A stretch of 64,000 nt of DNA from Epiperipatus broadwayi (taxonomy: Eukaryota; Onychophora; Udeonychophora; Euonychophora; Peripatidae): positions 1 to 64,000 of the forward strand of contig JAQFVV010013366.1 in assembly GCA_028023455.1 (NCBI GenBank), written 5' to 3'. Shown here piece by piece: positions 1 to 10,098 of this stretch (position 1 is the stretch's first letter; each line of letters opens with the position of its first letter). A model generated the notes under the pieces. The model saw only the letters and a program-made list of their open reading frames with translations, was not told the origin of the DNA and did no database searches. Both the position numbers and the translations under genes were made by a program.

Positions 1-2140
1 AACCTTTTAACCGCTAATTATATTATTGGTTGTATGAGGTAAAAATCAAATCTTTTAATTGGCCAACTCACAAACTGAAGACAAAGCCTATTGTTAAAAC
101 ATATTCGCCTATAATATTAAATTCAACTCAGATACATTTATAAAAAGTATATTACTAATTTTTCAGGTTATGAAGAGAACGAAAGTTCTTTCAAAAATAA
201 ATTGCTATTTATTTATTCTAAAATATTCAATTTCGGCAACATAAAAGCTATAATATAAACAAAAAGGTCGACTTTTACGTTATAGAAAAGTAAATCTTTC
301 TTTTTACTAAATCTTCAATATTTTTACTAAAATCTTCAATATTTTTTGAAAATAATTTTGTTTTTTTATTATTCTCTCTGAAAATAATTTGTAATTTCCA
401 TAAATATAATTTTATAATACTTTAAATCATATTCGAAATGAAAATCTCAGCGTTTTTCTTTATTTTCTTTGATCAGGCGGTTTCTTTGTTCTTTCCAGCC
501 AATCAGAATGTCTTTTTCGGCTGAGAGCATGCTAAGAACTAATCACAACTCATGTTCTTTCTTTGTTTAGGTTTAAATGCGTTTTTTTTTATTTTTTACT
601 TGTAAAATAATTCTGAAGAGGGCACCATCTTACAGAACTTTTAAAAACCTATTCAATACCTCTCAAACGAATATTTTAGCATAAGAACTGGCAGAGTTAG
701 AGTAACGTCAGATGTCGACGAGGAGCTTCGTAAGAGGCGGGAAAGGGTTAAATCTTCCCCCATAAAATTTCACTCCTGAAAATGAATATCCGAACTCTTC
801 ATTAGTTAGGTCATCATGATTATAAATATGTCACTCTTCAAATCTGGATCATACTTCACTGGACTTAAAAGAACTTACAGTTGTACTTTCATCATACTGT
901 TGTTTATGTACCACAAATCTATTCTATTGTAAATAGTTTGCGATCAATAAAGTTTTTTTTTAATAAATAAAAAAAATAGTCATCAGAATTAACTACTAAC
1001 TGATTTTTCTCTGCACAAATGGTCTCATGCCTATTCTTATGGAAGAAAACCCCTGAAAAACACTGCTTCACGAAGACACACATATACGAATTTATAATGC
1101 ATAATTAAAAATATATATAATCTTAAAATTTTAATCATTTATAATGTATTAACATTTAAAAATTTCTTTAACATTTAATTAATTTTATTTTAATACACTA
1201 CTACTAATTAATTACATTTTATTATTATTTACATAAATTTAACTGCTTTTCAACCTTGTTAGAGTGGTTTTATAATTACTAGTAAATATTTTTTTTATTT
1301 GATTTAATAAAAACTTCAACAGCATATTAAAAGGCATCTCAAATTATCACTTAAAACGTTTGAATTCTTTTGTAATTTAATATTTTAAACTAGCATAGTT
1401 CACTTTTTCATCTCATGGAAAATCAATCAAGATATTATAATTGCTCCAGTATTTGGCTCATGATAAAAACAGTGCGTATCTGAACAAAATTCCTATTTTG
1501 AGGTTAAACTAAGCAAAAAGGACTTTAAAATGTCTTAATATGGACAATAGAAGTAGAATAGTTATAATTATTATTTTAATAAAATAATAAGGCTTTATAG
1601 TTACAGAGTTGTAAAAAATTCGAGACCCAGAAGTGAAGCACAGAAACTGATCTTAGGACCCCACATTATTTTAATGTTTGACCACCTCTGTACAATTTAT
1701 GTAATTGACATGAATATAAATAAAATTATTTTATTTAAAGTTTCAATTAAAAGTTACTAATATATATATATATTAAAGAATTAATTAAAGCGCGATGATG
1801 TGGAAAGTGATTATTTTGCATGAATAAAGTTATTAATTAAATCTACTCTTTCTTATAAAGTCAGTATATATTTTCACATTCACCTCTAAAATAATTTTAA
1901 AAACACTCATAATATTCACTTTTTGTTTCTAACTTAACTGAAAAAGCTTTTAATCAAAGAAAAAATTTGGATAAAAAATTATCTTTGATCTTTTAATTAT
2001 TTACCCAAAAATCAATTGGTAATAATGATTACTTTACACACACACAATTAACCATCTCATTACATAAATGATACAACTTAATACTGTATAACAATAAGGA
2101 AATCAAGTCATACATCATGTGAATTAATTTAATAAGCTTG
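1..2140. other. AT-rich noncoding stretch
   Basis: No gene is supported here. Only short open frames without family resemblance occur. A somewhat GC-richer patch around 670-760 leads to an AATAAA signal at 946-951 followed by a T-rich run, which looks like the 3-prime end of an old retroposon or long terminal repeat, but I could not find its other end. The rest is homopolymer-rich A+T sequence with short TA runs. Confidence 0.5.
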
Positions 2141-2153
2141 TATTTACAAATGT

Positions 2154-2327
2154 AAATATAATGAACATGCTAATAGTTCTAAGCAAGTTTTTTTCCCTGA
2201 TGACAACCATCAGCTCAAAACCGGTTTGGAATAGGGATAATTCTAGATAGATTTTAAATGTTTCTCTTGTGGCATTTACCAAAAAAAAAAACTTGTTTAG
2301 AGCTATTAGCATGCTCATTATATTTAA
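2154..2327. repeat. Foldback (inverted-repeat) element
   Basis: Arms at about 2154-2193 and 2281-2327 are near-perfect reverse complements, both containing the words ATGCTAATAG / CTATTAGCAT and ending in a T run / A run at the inner side. The interior of about 87 bp is not palindromic. The open frame that covers this region on the minus strand reads through both arms and has no protein resemblance, so it is not called as a gene. Confidence 0.7.
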
Positions 2328-2469
2328 TACTTTATAGTGTTTTATGTTTGATATAGAATAAAAAGACTGTTAAAGGGTTTTACTAGTATGCTTCTAGAGA
2401 AATCATTACAATCACTAGGATAAACTATCAACCGCTAAAGAGTCTGTTTTAGAAATTCATCTTTTTACT

Positions 2470-2740
2470 TTAAAGTATCTATAAAATAATAGTAATTCAA
2501 TAGCTTTATTGCTCAATTAATAATCATAAGAAATTCTGCCAAAAGTGCTACATCTGGAATCAATCTCAGAACCCTTATGCCCCAGTGTCAGACACTCAAC
2601 CACTGCATAAATAGTTGGATTCAATCCCAGATCTTTATTCTCAAGAGTCTGATACTCTACCACTATATTAAACCATGCAGGACAAATTATCTGCAGGTAA
2701 AAATAATTGGTTTTGCTATAGATCACCATCTTAAGAAATT
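2470..2740 (-). repeat. Dimeric tRNA-derived SINE (SINE-2 family)
   Basis: Read on the minus strand this holds two tRNA-like heads in tandem: each has an A-box-like GTGGTAGAGTAT or GTGGTTGAGTGT and a B-box-like GGATTGAATCC or GAGATTGATTCC. The second head is followed by the tail word GAGCAATAAAGC. The same tail occurs in SINE-2 at 25649-25912 and 63001-63107, which ties the three together. The family is presumably transcribed by RNA polymerase III and moved by a LINE, as tRNA SINEs are; no partner is identified. A minus-strand open frame of 70 codons here is a chance reading of the SINE. Confidence 0.65.
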
Positions 2741-3069
2741 CTAAATTTACTTACCAATACTCAATTATCTGAAAGGATAAAGATTCACTTGCATTCAACA
2801 CAAAAATTACATTTATGACAGACAGAGGTCACTTCCAGCATCATTGAAAGTAAGCAGAAAGGATGCAAATAATGAAGTTGTGAGAGAATGAATATAAACA
2901 AAGTGATTATACAGAAAGAGGGTTCTTGGTTTTTATGCTGGGTTTGGGAAAAGATAATGGGGATTTAGATATAAAGGCCACAGAGTGGAGAAAGATTATG
3001 TTGTGGAATTGGGATGGAGCAGGATAGATAAGAATATGGGAAAAAGTTAGGATGGAAAATGGAAAGGTA

Positions 3070-3165
3070 AGGTAAGGTGGCTAATAGGTTTCTCTGGGAA
3101 TAGTGGCTGAGAAATTCATGATTCGATAAAGGAGAAGCCACAGTGAATCACATCACATTACATCA
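3070..3165 (+). repeat. Dispersed repeat repE, copy 1
   Basis: About 90 bp is shared with 30556-30645: GTGGCTAA.AGGTTTCTCTG, then GAGA.ATTC, AGAAGCCACA and a CATCACATCACAT end. The sequence between has drifted. Function unknown; the compact size and lack of coding capacity suggest a SINE fragment. Confidence 0.55.
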
Positions 3166-3870
3166 TCAATTTGTAAATAATGTTAGCCATTCTGACTCCA
3201 AAGGCATTAAAAAACAAACAGGGGAGAGATGAATCACCTCTGATATGCATTTAATTAAAGGAAAAAATGCTCATGAGAAATTCAAGACATCCAGGCCATC
3301 TACTAATTTAGTAGTAATAGTATAAGGTAATAAACAATGGAAAAAGAATGGGAATAAACCGAGAAAAGGTAGATTATTTGTATCAAAAATAGGTTACTTG
3401 TATTTATTATTCATTTCATATATCTATTAGTTTTATTTATATCACAAACGAACAATGATGGTTAATACATCAAGCAAAGTGAATGTTTAAAAATTCATTT
3501 ATTATGCATATACATTTATTATTTTTAAAAGAAAAAAAAACATATTATATACTTTAAAAAAAAAACCCACCATAACATATAATAATATAAAATAAAAATC
3601 AGAAACAATTTTTAAATACTTATCGAGGGCAGAAGAATCGAACATGTTGGATTAAAGGGGGGGGGGATAAATACTTAAAAAGCACGCCATTAAAAAAAAG
3701 TTTTTATTTTACATTTATATTGCAATATTTTAAAGAAAGAGGAGGGGGAAAAAGCTTTTAACAATCTGAACATTTTTAGGATTTTTTTGTTCTCTTTTTT
3801 TTTGCCATTTGATGTATTAAAACATTATCATCATTAATCTTGGAAACCCTTTTTCAATGTACTGACATGT
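3166..3870. other. Noncoding AT-rich stretch
   Basis: Nothing recognisable apart from A and T runs and a nine-base G run near 3657-3666. Confidence 0.45.
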
Positions 3871-4326
3871 ACTGTATTTTGTTGCATTTAAATTATAATA
3901 AGATGTTTAAAAAAGCAGGGATATACATCTTTATTAACATAACTTTTTTTTTTAAAAAAGTATATAAAACATTAATAAATATATGAATGTAAGTTAAAAC
4001 ATTATATATAATCAATAATTTTTATTACATTCACTAGATTAGTCATTCTACACTAAATAATAAAAATGCTATAGCGTGATTTTCACTAATCACACAAGAC
4101 TGTATTTTGTTGCATTTAAATTATAATAAGATGTTTAAAAAAGCAGGGATATACATCTTTATTAACATAACTTTTTTTTAAAAAAAGTATATAAAACATT
4201 AATAAATATATGAATGTAAGTTAAAACATTATATATAATCAATAATTTTTATTACATTCACTAGATTAGTCATTCTACACTAAAGAATAAAAATGCTATA
4301 GCGTGATTTTCACTAATCACACAAGA
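3871..4326. repeat. 228-bp tandem duplication
   Basis: Two almost identical copies, 3871-4098 and 4099-4326, both opening with ACTGTATTTTGTTGC and both closing with CACTAATCACACAAGA. Differences are only an indel in a T/A run and about one substitution, so the duplication is recent. The closing part (TAGTCATTCT, TTTTCACTAATCACAC) matches the outer part of the Penelope terminal repeat seen at 58800-59110, so the duplication involves the edge of such a repeat. Confidence 0.85.
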
Positions 4327-4410
4327 TCGGGACTGGTTTCTATCCCGTTTTAACAACTTGCAGAAGGGTATAGTCATAAACATATGACCAAAGACATTAT
4401 TATATACAAT
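4326..4410 (-). repeat. Penelope terminal-repeat fragment
   Basis: The plus strand reads GGGACTGGTTTCTATCCCG, then TTTTAACAACTTGCAGA and CATAAACATATGACCAAAG. The same word order occurs at 58912-58978, upstream of a hammerhead motif, and inverted at 32450-32530. This is therefore the middle part of the Penelope pseudo-LTR on the minus strand; the hammerhead itself is missing here. Confidence 0.55.
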
Positions 4411-4565
4411 CGATTGAATTTATAACTTGGAATCGGTCCAAGAATCTTAGACTCCAGTTGTAACTTTTTACATTGCATTAAATTATACAGATATATGTGC
4501 ACAGATAATAGAGTTTGTTTGGAAGGATATAATGACGATGTGTAATTGTAATTATATACACAATT

Positions 4566-5602
4566 ATTTCCATTATCTAATATTAATTGCTAAGGTTGTA
4601 ACCTCAAGAATATGCGTGTAAAAATGCGATATTAGGGACCTCTACAGGTCTTAACAACAAGCTTATGCTTTCACCTCTTTTCTCCCAAAGCATAAGCTTG
4701 CGGTTAAGACCTGTAGAGGTCCCTAATATTGCATTTTTACAGGCATATTCTTTAGGTTACAGCCTTAGTAAATATTACTTACGTAATCAATGTGCGTTCA
4801 AATAAATTTCTAATATTAATTGGTAAATGCCTTTACAACAATTCAAACTTTATATAAACTTTTCAAATACAGTCAAATATTAGTTATAACACATAAGTTA
4901 GTATATAACACAACATTTTGAATAGTATTATTCTACTCCCTTCTTCAGGTGTTATTGAATGCACAGGAACAGAATTAGCAAGAAAATCAAAGCTGGGGAC
5001 TTTTAGATTTATGAATAACAAATTTAAGATAATGATCTATCCAATTACACTATTCTGTTAAGGGCAGCAGTCAGTAGAAATTTCATATACTTATCTATAA
5101 TCTATAGATTTCTTCACTTTTCCTTAAGGGCCAAGATTATTGAGTGGTTTTCACACACAATAAATTATGGCAAAAAGAGAAAAATATTGGATAGAGTAAA
5201 AAACACAAAGAAAAACAAATCAAAATATTTGATCACATGACAATGCCAAACATCACCAGAAGCCAATCTAGTACAATAATTCATAAAGTTTGAAAACCAT
5301 TTATTAACTTAGTCTTTAAGAAAAAGTTGAGAAATCAGGAACTCTCATAGATAATATAAGAAATTTCTACTGAATGTCTCCTCTAACAGAATAGCCTAAT
5401 TGGTTAGAGCATAACTTTCAATTCAATATTCACAAATCTATGCTAGTACTATTACTGGTCAAACCAGCAACATCTGAAGAAAGGAGGATAATAACAACAC
5501 TTAAAACATTCTCTTATAAGGTAACTTGCTACTAACACTTAAATGTATTTGAAAATTTAAATAAAGTTATATATTTTTTAAAAAGTCATTTAACAACTAA
5601 GA
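4566..5602. mobile_element. Inverted SINE-1 pair, unit 1 (interrupted)
   Basis: Left arm (minus orientation) runs from ATTTCCATTATCTAATATT at 4571 to about 5150, broken by the repB insertion 4590-4809. Right arm (plus orientation) runs from about 5310 to ATTAGATGATG near 5602. The arms carry the tRNA-like promoter region (right arm: CCTAATTGGTTAGAGC, an A-box), a CTGAAGAAAGGAGG block and a tail AAATAAAGT...CATTTAACAACTA. The centre (about 5150-5305) is unique sequence with TATGGCAAAAAGAGA, also present in unit 2 at 8420-8560. Compare the better palindrome at 34227-35049. Confidence 0.7.
4590..4809. mobile_element. repB hairpin insertion with 13-bp target duplication
   Basis: Arms 4590-4671 and 4687-4768 are about 90 percent reverse-complementary, with a loop of about 15 bases. 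Each arm contains the palindromic core GACCTGTAGAGGTC (or its complement). The insertion is flanked by identical CTAATATTAATTG at 4577-4589 and 4810-4822, a target-site duplication inside the SINE-1 left arm. The element ends in GTGCGTTCAAATAAATTT, a tail shared with the copy ending near 5985. The boundaries are therefore well supported; the mechanism is not known. Confidence 0.8.
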
Positions 5603-5985
5603 TTAGATGATGTGCATTTAAATAAATTTATAATTACAACTTTAAATTATGGTAAAAGATTTCTAACTATAAGATATTTCCATTGACTCATTGTAAATTG
5701 AAAGATTTCACAAGTATTAATGTGTAATAAGAAATGTGGACTTAATCAGTGAAGTATTGAATAGCTTCATGCTCTCAGATCTAACCACTTCAGCTTCACC
5801 TATTTTAGAAAGTAGGTTGAAGTAAAGAAGGGGTTCCCCTTTTTTCTTCCAAAGCATAAGCTTGTGGTTAAGATCTGTAGAGGTCCCTACTATCACATTT
5901 TTACATATATATTCTTGAGGTTACAGCCTTAGTAAATATTACTTACATAATCAATGTGCGTTTAAATAAATTTATAATTACAAGA
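5603..5985 (+). repeat. repB copy
   Basis: The segment 5838-5975 matches the right arm of the hairpin repB at 4687-4809 (AAGCATAAGCTTG, GATCTGTAGAGGTCCC, GGTTACAGCCTTAGTAAA, AATCAATGTGCG). TTTAAATAAATTTATAATTA occurs at both ends of the inserted piece (about 5609 and 5963). Unit 2 of the segmental duplication lacks this segment, so it inserted after, or was lost from one copy after, the duplication. A small hairpin (CTTCACCTA / TAGGTTGAAG) lies near 5795-5825. Confidence 0.6.
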
Positions 5986-6269
5986 TAGTAGAATTGTCCC
6001 CTGTAACAAATGAGATACATCACAATCAATTTATAGATATTTTATATTGCTTAAATCTATAATTCAGGCAGTCTTTTTTTATTGAAAGTTATTGATAATG
6101 TCTTTAAAATGTTATTCCAATAATAAAGTCATATTTTTTTTTTCATTTAGCAAAATATATATGTAATTATCTAATATTAAAATACAAATATATTGTATAC
6201 ACTAAAATTAATGTAATTAGAAAAAAATTGAATTCAAACTTTCAAGCTCCCATTCCATCTTATACACAG

Positions 6270-6606
6270 ATGACCCCATACATGTGAAAAAGATAAATGA
6301 TCTCCAATATGCATATTTCATGCAGAACCAGCACTCATCAGTGGGTCCAGATCATCATCTCCCACACATGTATGATCAGGGTTCAGTTTATATTAAGATA
6401 ACAAACCTTCAAACTTTAATTAACAGGCTTCAATCTTCTCCATCTTCCAATTCTTCAGCCATCAAGTTAGAGGCTTGAGAAGATTGAAGTCTGTTCACTA
6501 AAGTTTGAAGATTTGCTATTTTAATATAAACTGAGCAATGATTTTATATATATGGGAGATGATCTGGACCAACTGATGAGAAAATTTTAAAAATGGATTA
6601 TATAAT
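6270..6606 (+). repeat. PLE-A copy 1 pseudo-LTR with inverted repeat
   Basis: Arms at about 6335-6450 and 6465-6585 are imperfect reverse complements (left: GATCATCATCTCCCACACAT, TTCAAACTTTAATTAACAGG; right: CTGTTCACTAAAGTTTGAAG, GGGAGATGATCTGGACCAAC). Penelope-like elements are known to carry complex terminal repeats, often with inverted parts. The left part holds a complete minus-strand hammerhead motif, the right end only the 5-prime half of one (GATCTGGACCAACTGATGAG at 6561-6580). A 64-codon open frame here is accidental. Confidence 0.7.
6298..6356 (-). ncRNA. Hammerhead ribozyme motif, minimal type I, Penelope-associated
   Basis: On the minus strand: core CTGATGA (plus-strand 6335-6341), a four-base-pair helix II closed by GTGC/GCAT, core GAAA (6316-6319), a very short helix III around ATGC, then the cleavage triplet region ATA (U16.1-A17 at 6309-6308) followed by TTGG. 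Helix I pairs CCCA with TTGG (one mismatch) and, outside an internal bulge, ATGATCT with AGATCAT. Short helix III is typical of hammerheads described in Penelope-like elements. Helix II has a G-U closing pair where G-C is usual and an extra mismatch, so activity is uncertain. Confidence 0.7.
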
Positions 6607-8105
6607 ATGTTTACTAAAAGTGAACGGAGTACAAAAGAAAAGAATAAGTTTATAAATTTATCTAATATGGAATTTGATAATGAACATTCAAATGTTTTAA
6701 ATAAAGGAGTTAAGTATGTATCATTTGCAAATAGTGATGTTCAAAAGTCAACTATGGTAAGTCTGAAAGCAGTAAATACAAAGAGTTATTTAAAAGTTGA
6801 ATTACAGACAAAAATTAATAATGTTGTAAATAAAAGAGTTAAATATAATAAGAAGGAATGGAAAATAAAGTCTACAATATACAAAATTGTTGAGAAAGCA
6901 AATAAAGAAAGTTCAATAGTAACAAGTGACGATAAATGTTCCAGATTTGTAATTTTAAATGAGTTGGACTATGAGAGAAAAATACATGAAGATATAGTTA
7001 AACAAGGATATAAAAATTAAGTAAAGATTCTGGAAATAAGATTAAAACAAGATATAAATTATTGTTGAATTATATGAAAATGAAGAACTTAATCAATGAG
7101 AAGGAATATAAATGTTTATTTCCTACAAGTTTTGAGCATCCACATATAGTAGGAAACATTAAGATACATAAAGAGAATATGCCAATAAGAGCAATTTTTG
7201 GATTTTAATAAATATATACTTAAAGGTATATGTAATTTGGTATATAAACAGATTGTAGAAGTAATTGGATTGGGAAAATATTGTATACAAAATTCTGAAG
7301 AAATTTTTAATAAGTTAAATAATAGTAAATTAAATAGAAATGGAATGATTGCATCATTTGATATTGAGAAAATGTACCAAAGTGTACCTAGAAAGGATAG
7401 TATAGAAATAGTTATGGTTAAATTAAAAATATATAATGTTTTGTCAGAGGATTGGATATATATTATTTATGAAACATTATTAATGATAAATGAGGTTTTG
7501 CATTTTAAATATAAGGAAAAATTTTGGAGTAAAGAAAAGGGACGGGTTAAGAGGTGTTCAATAAGTGGGATATTATCATCGATAGTTGGAAGTAGCATAG
7601 AGGAGGGTACAGTGGATAAGTTTATAAAAAATAAAGGAATTATAAAATATTATAGGTGTGAGGATGATATTATTGTTATGGGAAATAGTAGAAGTATTAA
7701 TAAAGTTTTTAATGAATTGAATAATAACAAATATAAAATTAGATTTCCAGTAGAGTAAGAAAAAAATGGATTAAAATATTAAGACATTTTTGTGAAGAGC
7801 ATTATATTACAGATAGAAAAATTAGAAGTTTAACTGATCCAAAGTTATATCAGCCATGGTGTCAAAAAGTAGGGGCTTTAATGAATTTAAGATATAGAAT
7901 GATAAACTTACATTAGATAAGAAAGAGGCATATGAAAAAAAATTAGAGATAGAGAATCATTATGTTAAAATAGGATATAAAAGAAAGGTAATTAAAACTA
8001 TTTTTTAAAATCAAAACATAAACAGTAGAAATAAGTATGATAAGAATAAATATAAACATTGTAAGTGGATGTGTAATTTGTATTCAAAGGAAGTATATAA
8101 AAAGT
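6607..8105 (+). pseudogene. PLE-A copy 1: Penelope-like reverse transcriptase, broken and 3-prime truncated
   Basis: Remains of a Penelope-like element protein (reverse transcriptase plus GIY-YIG endonuclease). The first open part (6607-7020, 137 codons) has the N-terminal block with LSNMEF..., VLNKGVKYV and DDKCSRFVILNELDYE, matching the usual Penelope N-terminus. It ends at a nonsense codon where copy 2 reads GAA. A frame change near 7060, shared with copy 2, leads to KIHKENMPIRAI. The second open part (7198-7758, 186 codons) holds the RT motif A region FDIEKMYQSVPRKDS, a degenerate motif B and YRCEDDIIVM in place of YVDD. Further stops follow, and the copy stops near 8105 at the duplication junction, before the GIY-YIG domain. 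Not functional. Confidence 0.85.
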
Positions 8106-9385
8106 TAGTAAATTTTCAATTACAGTCAACTGTTAGTTATAACACACAGGTTAGTATATAACACAACATTTTGAATAGCATTATTCTACTCCCTTCTTCA
8201 GGTGTTATTGAATGCATAGGAACAGTATTAGCAAGAAAATCAAAGCTGGGGACTTTTAGATTTATGAATAACAAATTAAAGATAATGATCTATCCAATTA
8301 TACTATTCTGTTAAAGGCAGCAGTCAGTAGAAATTTCATATACTTATCTATAACCTATAGATTTCTTCACATTTCCTTAAGGGCCAAGATTATTGAGTGG
8401 CTTTCACACACAATAAATTATGGCAAAAAGACAAATATATTGGATAGAGTAAAAATCACAAAGAAAAACAAATCAAAATATTTGATCACATGACAATGCC
8501 AAACATCACCAGAAGCCAATCTAGTACAATAATTCATAAAGATTTGAAACCATTTATTAACCTAGTCTTTAAAAAAAAAAAGTTGAGAAATCAGTACCGG
8601 ACCCCAATGCTATATTTTTCGATAAACTCAAAGTTCTTCAGAACAAGGACAGGATATTATCCTCTAGATTCTTATTTACAAGTACATGGAACCTGCTAGT
8701 ATGGCCCATGGACTCTACATGAATATTGGCCCTGATATATCAGCATTATAGTGTATCATAAGTGAAGTAGTCTATGATGCAACATGTCTGATCCTGCTAA
8801 AGAGGCAATGATTACACACCACATGGATACCAGTTCTGATATGTCAGCATTATAGGGCCAACCTCAAAAGGCGTGGTTAATGCCAACAAAATGGAATGTT
8901 ATTTATTAATACATCAACCTGTTAGTGCAGTTAATGGCGCTGCCATACATCTATCAGACCTAGGACACCTACATTACCAAGCTAGCCTTGAAGGAAGAAG
9001 CCAATACCAGCGATGGATTTGAGCCAACATTAGCAAAGTGTATTTAGTAATCATCTGTACAAATTTTGTTATGTCAATAAATACAATTTTAAAATAATAT
9101 AGGAAATTTCTACTGAATATCTCCTCTAACAGAATAGCCTAATTGGTTAGAATATAACTTTCAATTCAATATTCACAAATCTAAAAAATGCTGGGGTGAT
9201 TCTTATGCTAGTACAATTACTGGTCAGACTAGCAACAGACCAGCAACACCTGAAGAAAGGAGGATAATAACAACACTTAAAACTTTCTCTTATAAGCTAG
9301 CCTGTTCTAACACTATGTATCTGAAAATTTAAATAAAGTTCTATATTTTTTAAAAAGTCATTTAACAACTAATATTAGATGATGG
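8106..9385. mobile_element. Inverted SINE-1 pair, unit 2 (interrupted)
   Basis: Left arm (minus) 8106-8400, unique centre 8400-8596, right arm (plus) 9101-9385. The arms match unit 1 closely: CCCTTCTTCAGGTGTTATTG in the left arm, CTGAAGAAAGGAGGATAAT in the right. The right arm carries the A-box-like CCTAATTGGTTAGAATA, now mutated. It is interrupted at 8597-9100. Confidence 0.7.
8597..9100 (+). mobile_element. About 500-bp insertion of unknown type, GC-richer than its surroundings
   Basis: Unit 1 of the duplication is continuous here (TTGAGAAATCAGGA to ATAAGAAATTTCTACTG), whereas unit 2 has about 500 extra bases starting TACCGGACCCC and ending CAATAAATACAATTTTAAAA. Internal words recur (GATATATCAGCATTATAG and GATATGTCAGCATTATAGGG, about 112 bp apart), so it contains a degraded tandem. 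The end with an AATAAA signal and A-rich tail suggests a retroposon or a terminal repeat on the plus strand. I see no open frame and recognise no family. Confidence 0.6.
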
Positions 9386-9743
9386 AAATAGTTCAACATA
9401 TACCCCATTAAAAGATAGTAGAATTGTCCACCTGTAACAAATGAGATAGATCACAATCAATTTATAGATATTTTATTAAGGTTAAATCTATAATTCAGGC
9501 AGTCATTTTTTATTGAAAGTTATTGATAATGTCTTTAAAATGTTCAATGTCTTTAAAATGTTCCTCCAATAATAAACTCAGATTTTTTTTTATTTAGCAA
9601 AGTATATACGTGATTATATAATATTAAAATACAAGTATATTGTCTACACTGAAATTAATCTAATTAGAAAAAAATTGAATTCAAACTTTCATGCTTCTAC
9701 TCCATCTTATACACACATGACCACATACATGTGAAAAAGATAA

Positions 9744-9799
9744 ATGATCTCCAAAATGCATATTTCATGCAGAACGCATTCATCAGTGGGTCCAGATCA
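9744..9799 (-). ncRNA. Hammerhead ribozyme motif, PLE-A copy 2 left arm
   Basis: Minus strand reads CTGATGA, helix II ATGC/GCAT with a five-base loop, GAAA, a short helix III around ATGC, then TT before TTTGG. Helix I again pairs GATGATCT with AGATCAT. All invariant core bases of the CUGAUGA and GAAA boxes are present; the first helix II pair is A-U rather than G-C, and one helix I pair is mismatched. Confidence 0.6.
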
Positions 9800-10002
9800 T
9801 CATCTCTCACACATGTATAATCAGGGTTCAGTTTACATTAAGATAACAAACCTTCAAACTTTAATTAACAGGCTCCAATCTTCTCCATCTTCCAATTCTT
9901 CAGCCATTAAGTTAGAGGCTGGAGAAGATTGAAGTCTGTCCATTAAAGTTTGAAGATTTGCTATTTTAATATAAACTGAGCAATGATTATATATACAGGG
10001 GA

Positions 10003-10060
10003 GATGATCTGGACTAATTGATGAGTGTTGGTTCAGTGCAAATATGTATATTGGATATCA
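10003..10060 (+). ncRNA. Degenerate hammerhead, PLE-A copy 2 right arm
   Basis: Plus strand GATCTGGACTAATTGATGAG followed by a possible helix II (GTGTTG / CAGTGC, weak) and CAAATATGTATATTGG. The core has changed from CTGATGA to TTGATGA and GAAA to CAAA, so it is expected to be inactive. Its place and flanks are those of the family. Confidence 0.5.
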
Positions 10061-10098
10061 TTTGTCTTTATTATGTTATAAAGAAAAAAAAAAATAAA

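Larger units (their letters stand above)
4860..8105. repeat. Segmental duplication, unit 1
   Basis: The order SINE-1 left arm, unique centre, SINE-1 right arm, AGATAGTAGAATTGTCC, PLE-A pseudo-LTR, PLE-A coding region recurs directly downstream at 8106-11610. The similarity covers both the SINE pair and the Penelope element, so it is a tandem duplication of host DNA rather than two independent insertions. The junction lies near 8104-8113, where PLE-A coding sequence (GTATATAAAAAGTTAGTAA) passes straight into SINE-1 sequence. Unit 1 alone has repB at 5603-5985; unit 2 alone has an insertion at 8597-9100. Confidence 0.75.
9715..10090 (+). repeat. PLE-A copy 2 pseudo-LTR with inverted repeat
   Basis: Same layout as 6270-6606: left arm with a minus-strand hammerhead, palindromic middle (TTCAAACTTTAATTAACAGG / CTGTCCATTAAAGTTTGAAG), right arm with a plus-strand hammerhead. 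Here, unlike copy 1, the right-hand hammerhead is full length, though mutated. Confidence 0.7.

Noticed and set aside
2196-2245. Hammerhead-like word CTGATGACAACCATCAG followed by CTCAAAACC
   Set aside because: The bases after CTGATGA pair with the core itself and cannot form helix II, and the GAAA box is absent. The similarity to the Penelope hammerheads is superficial.
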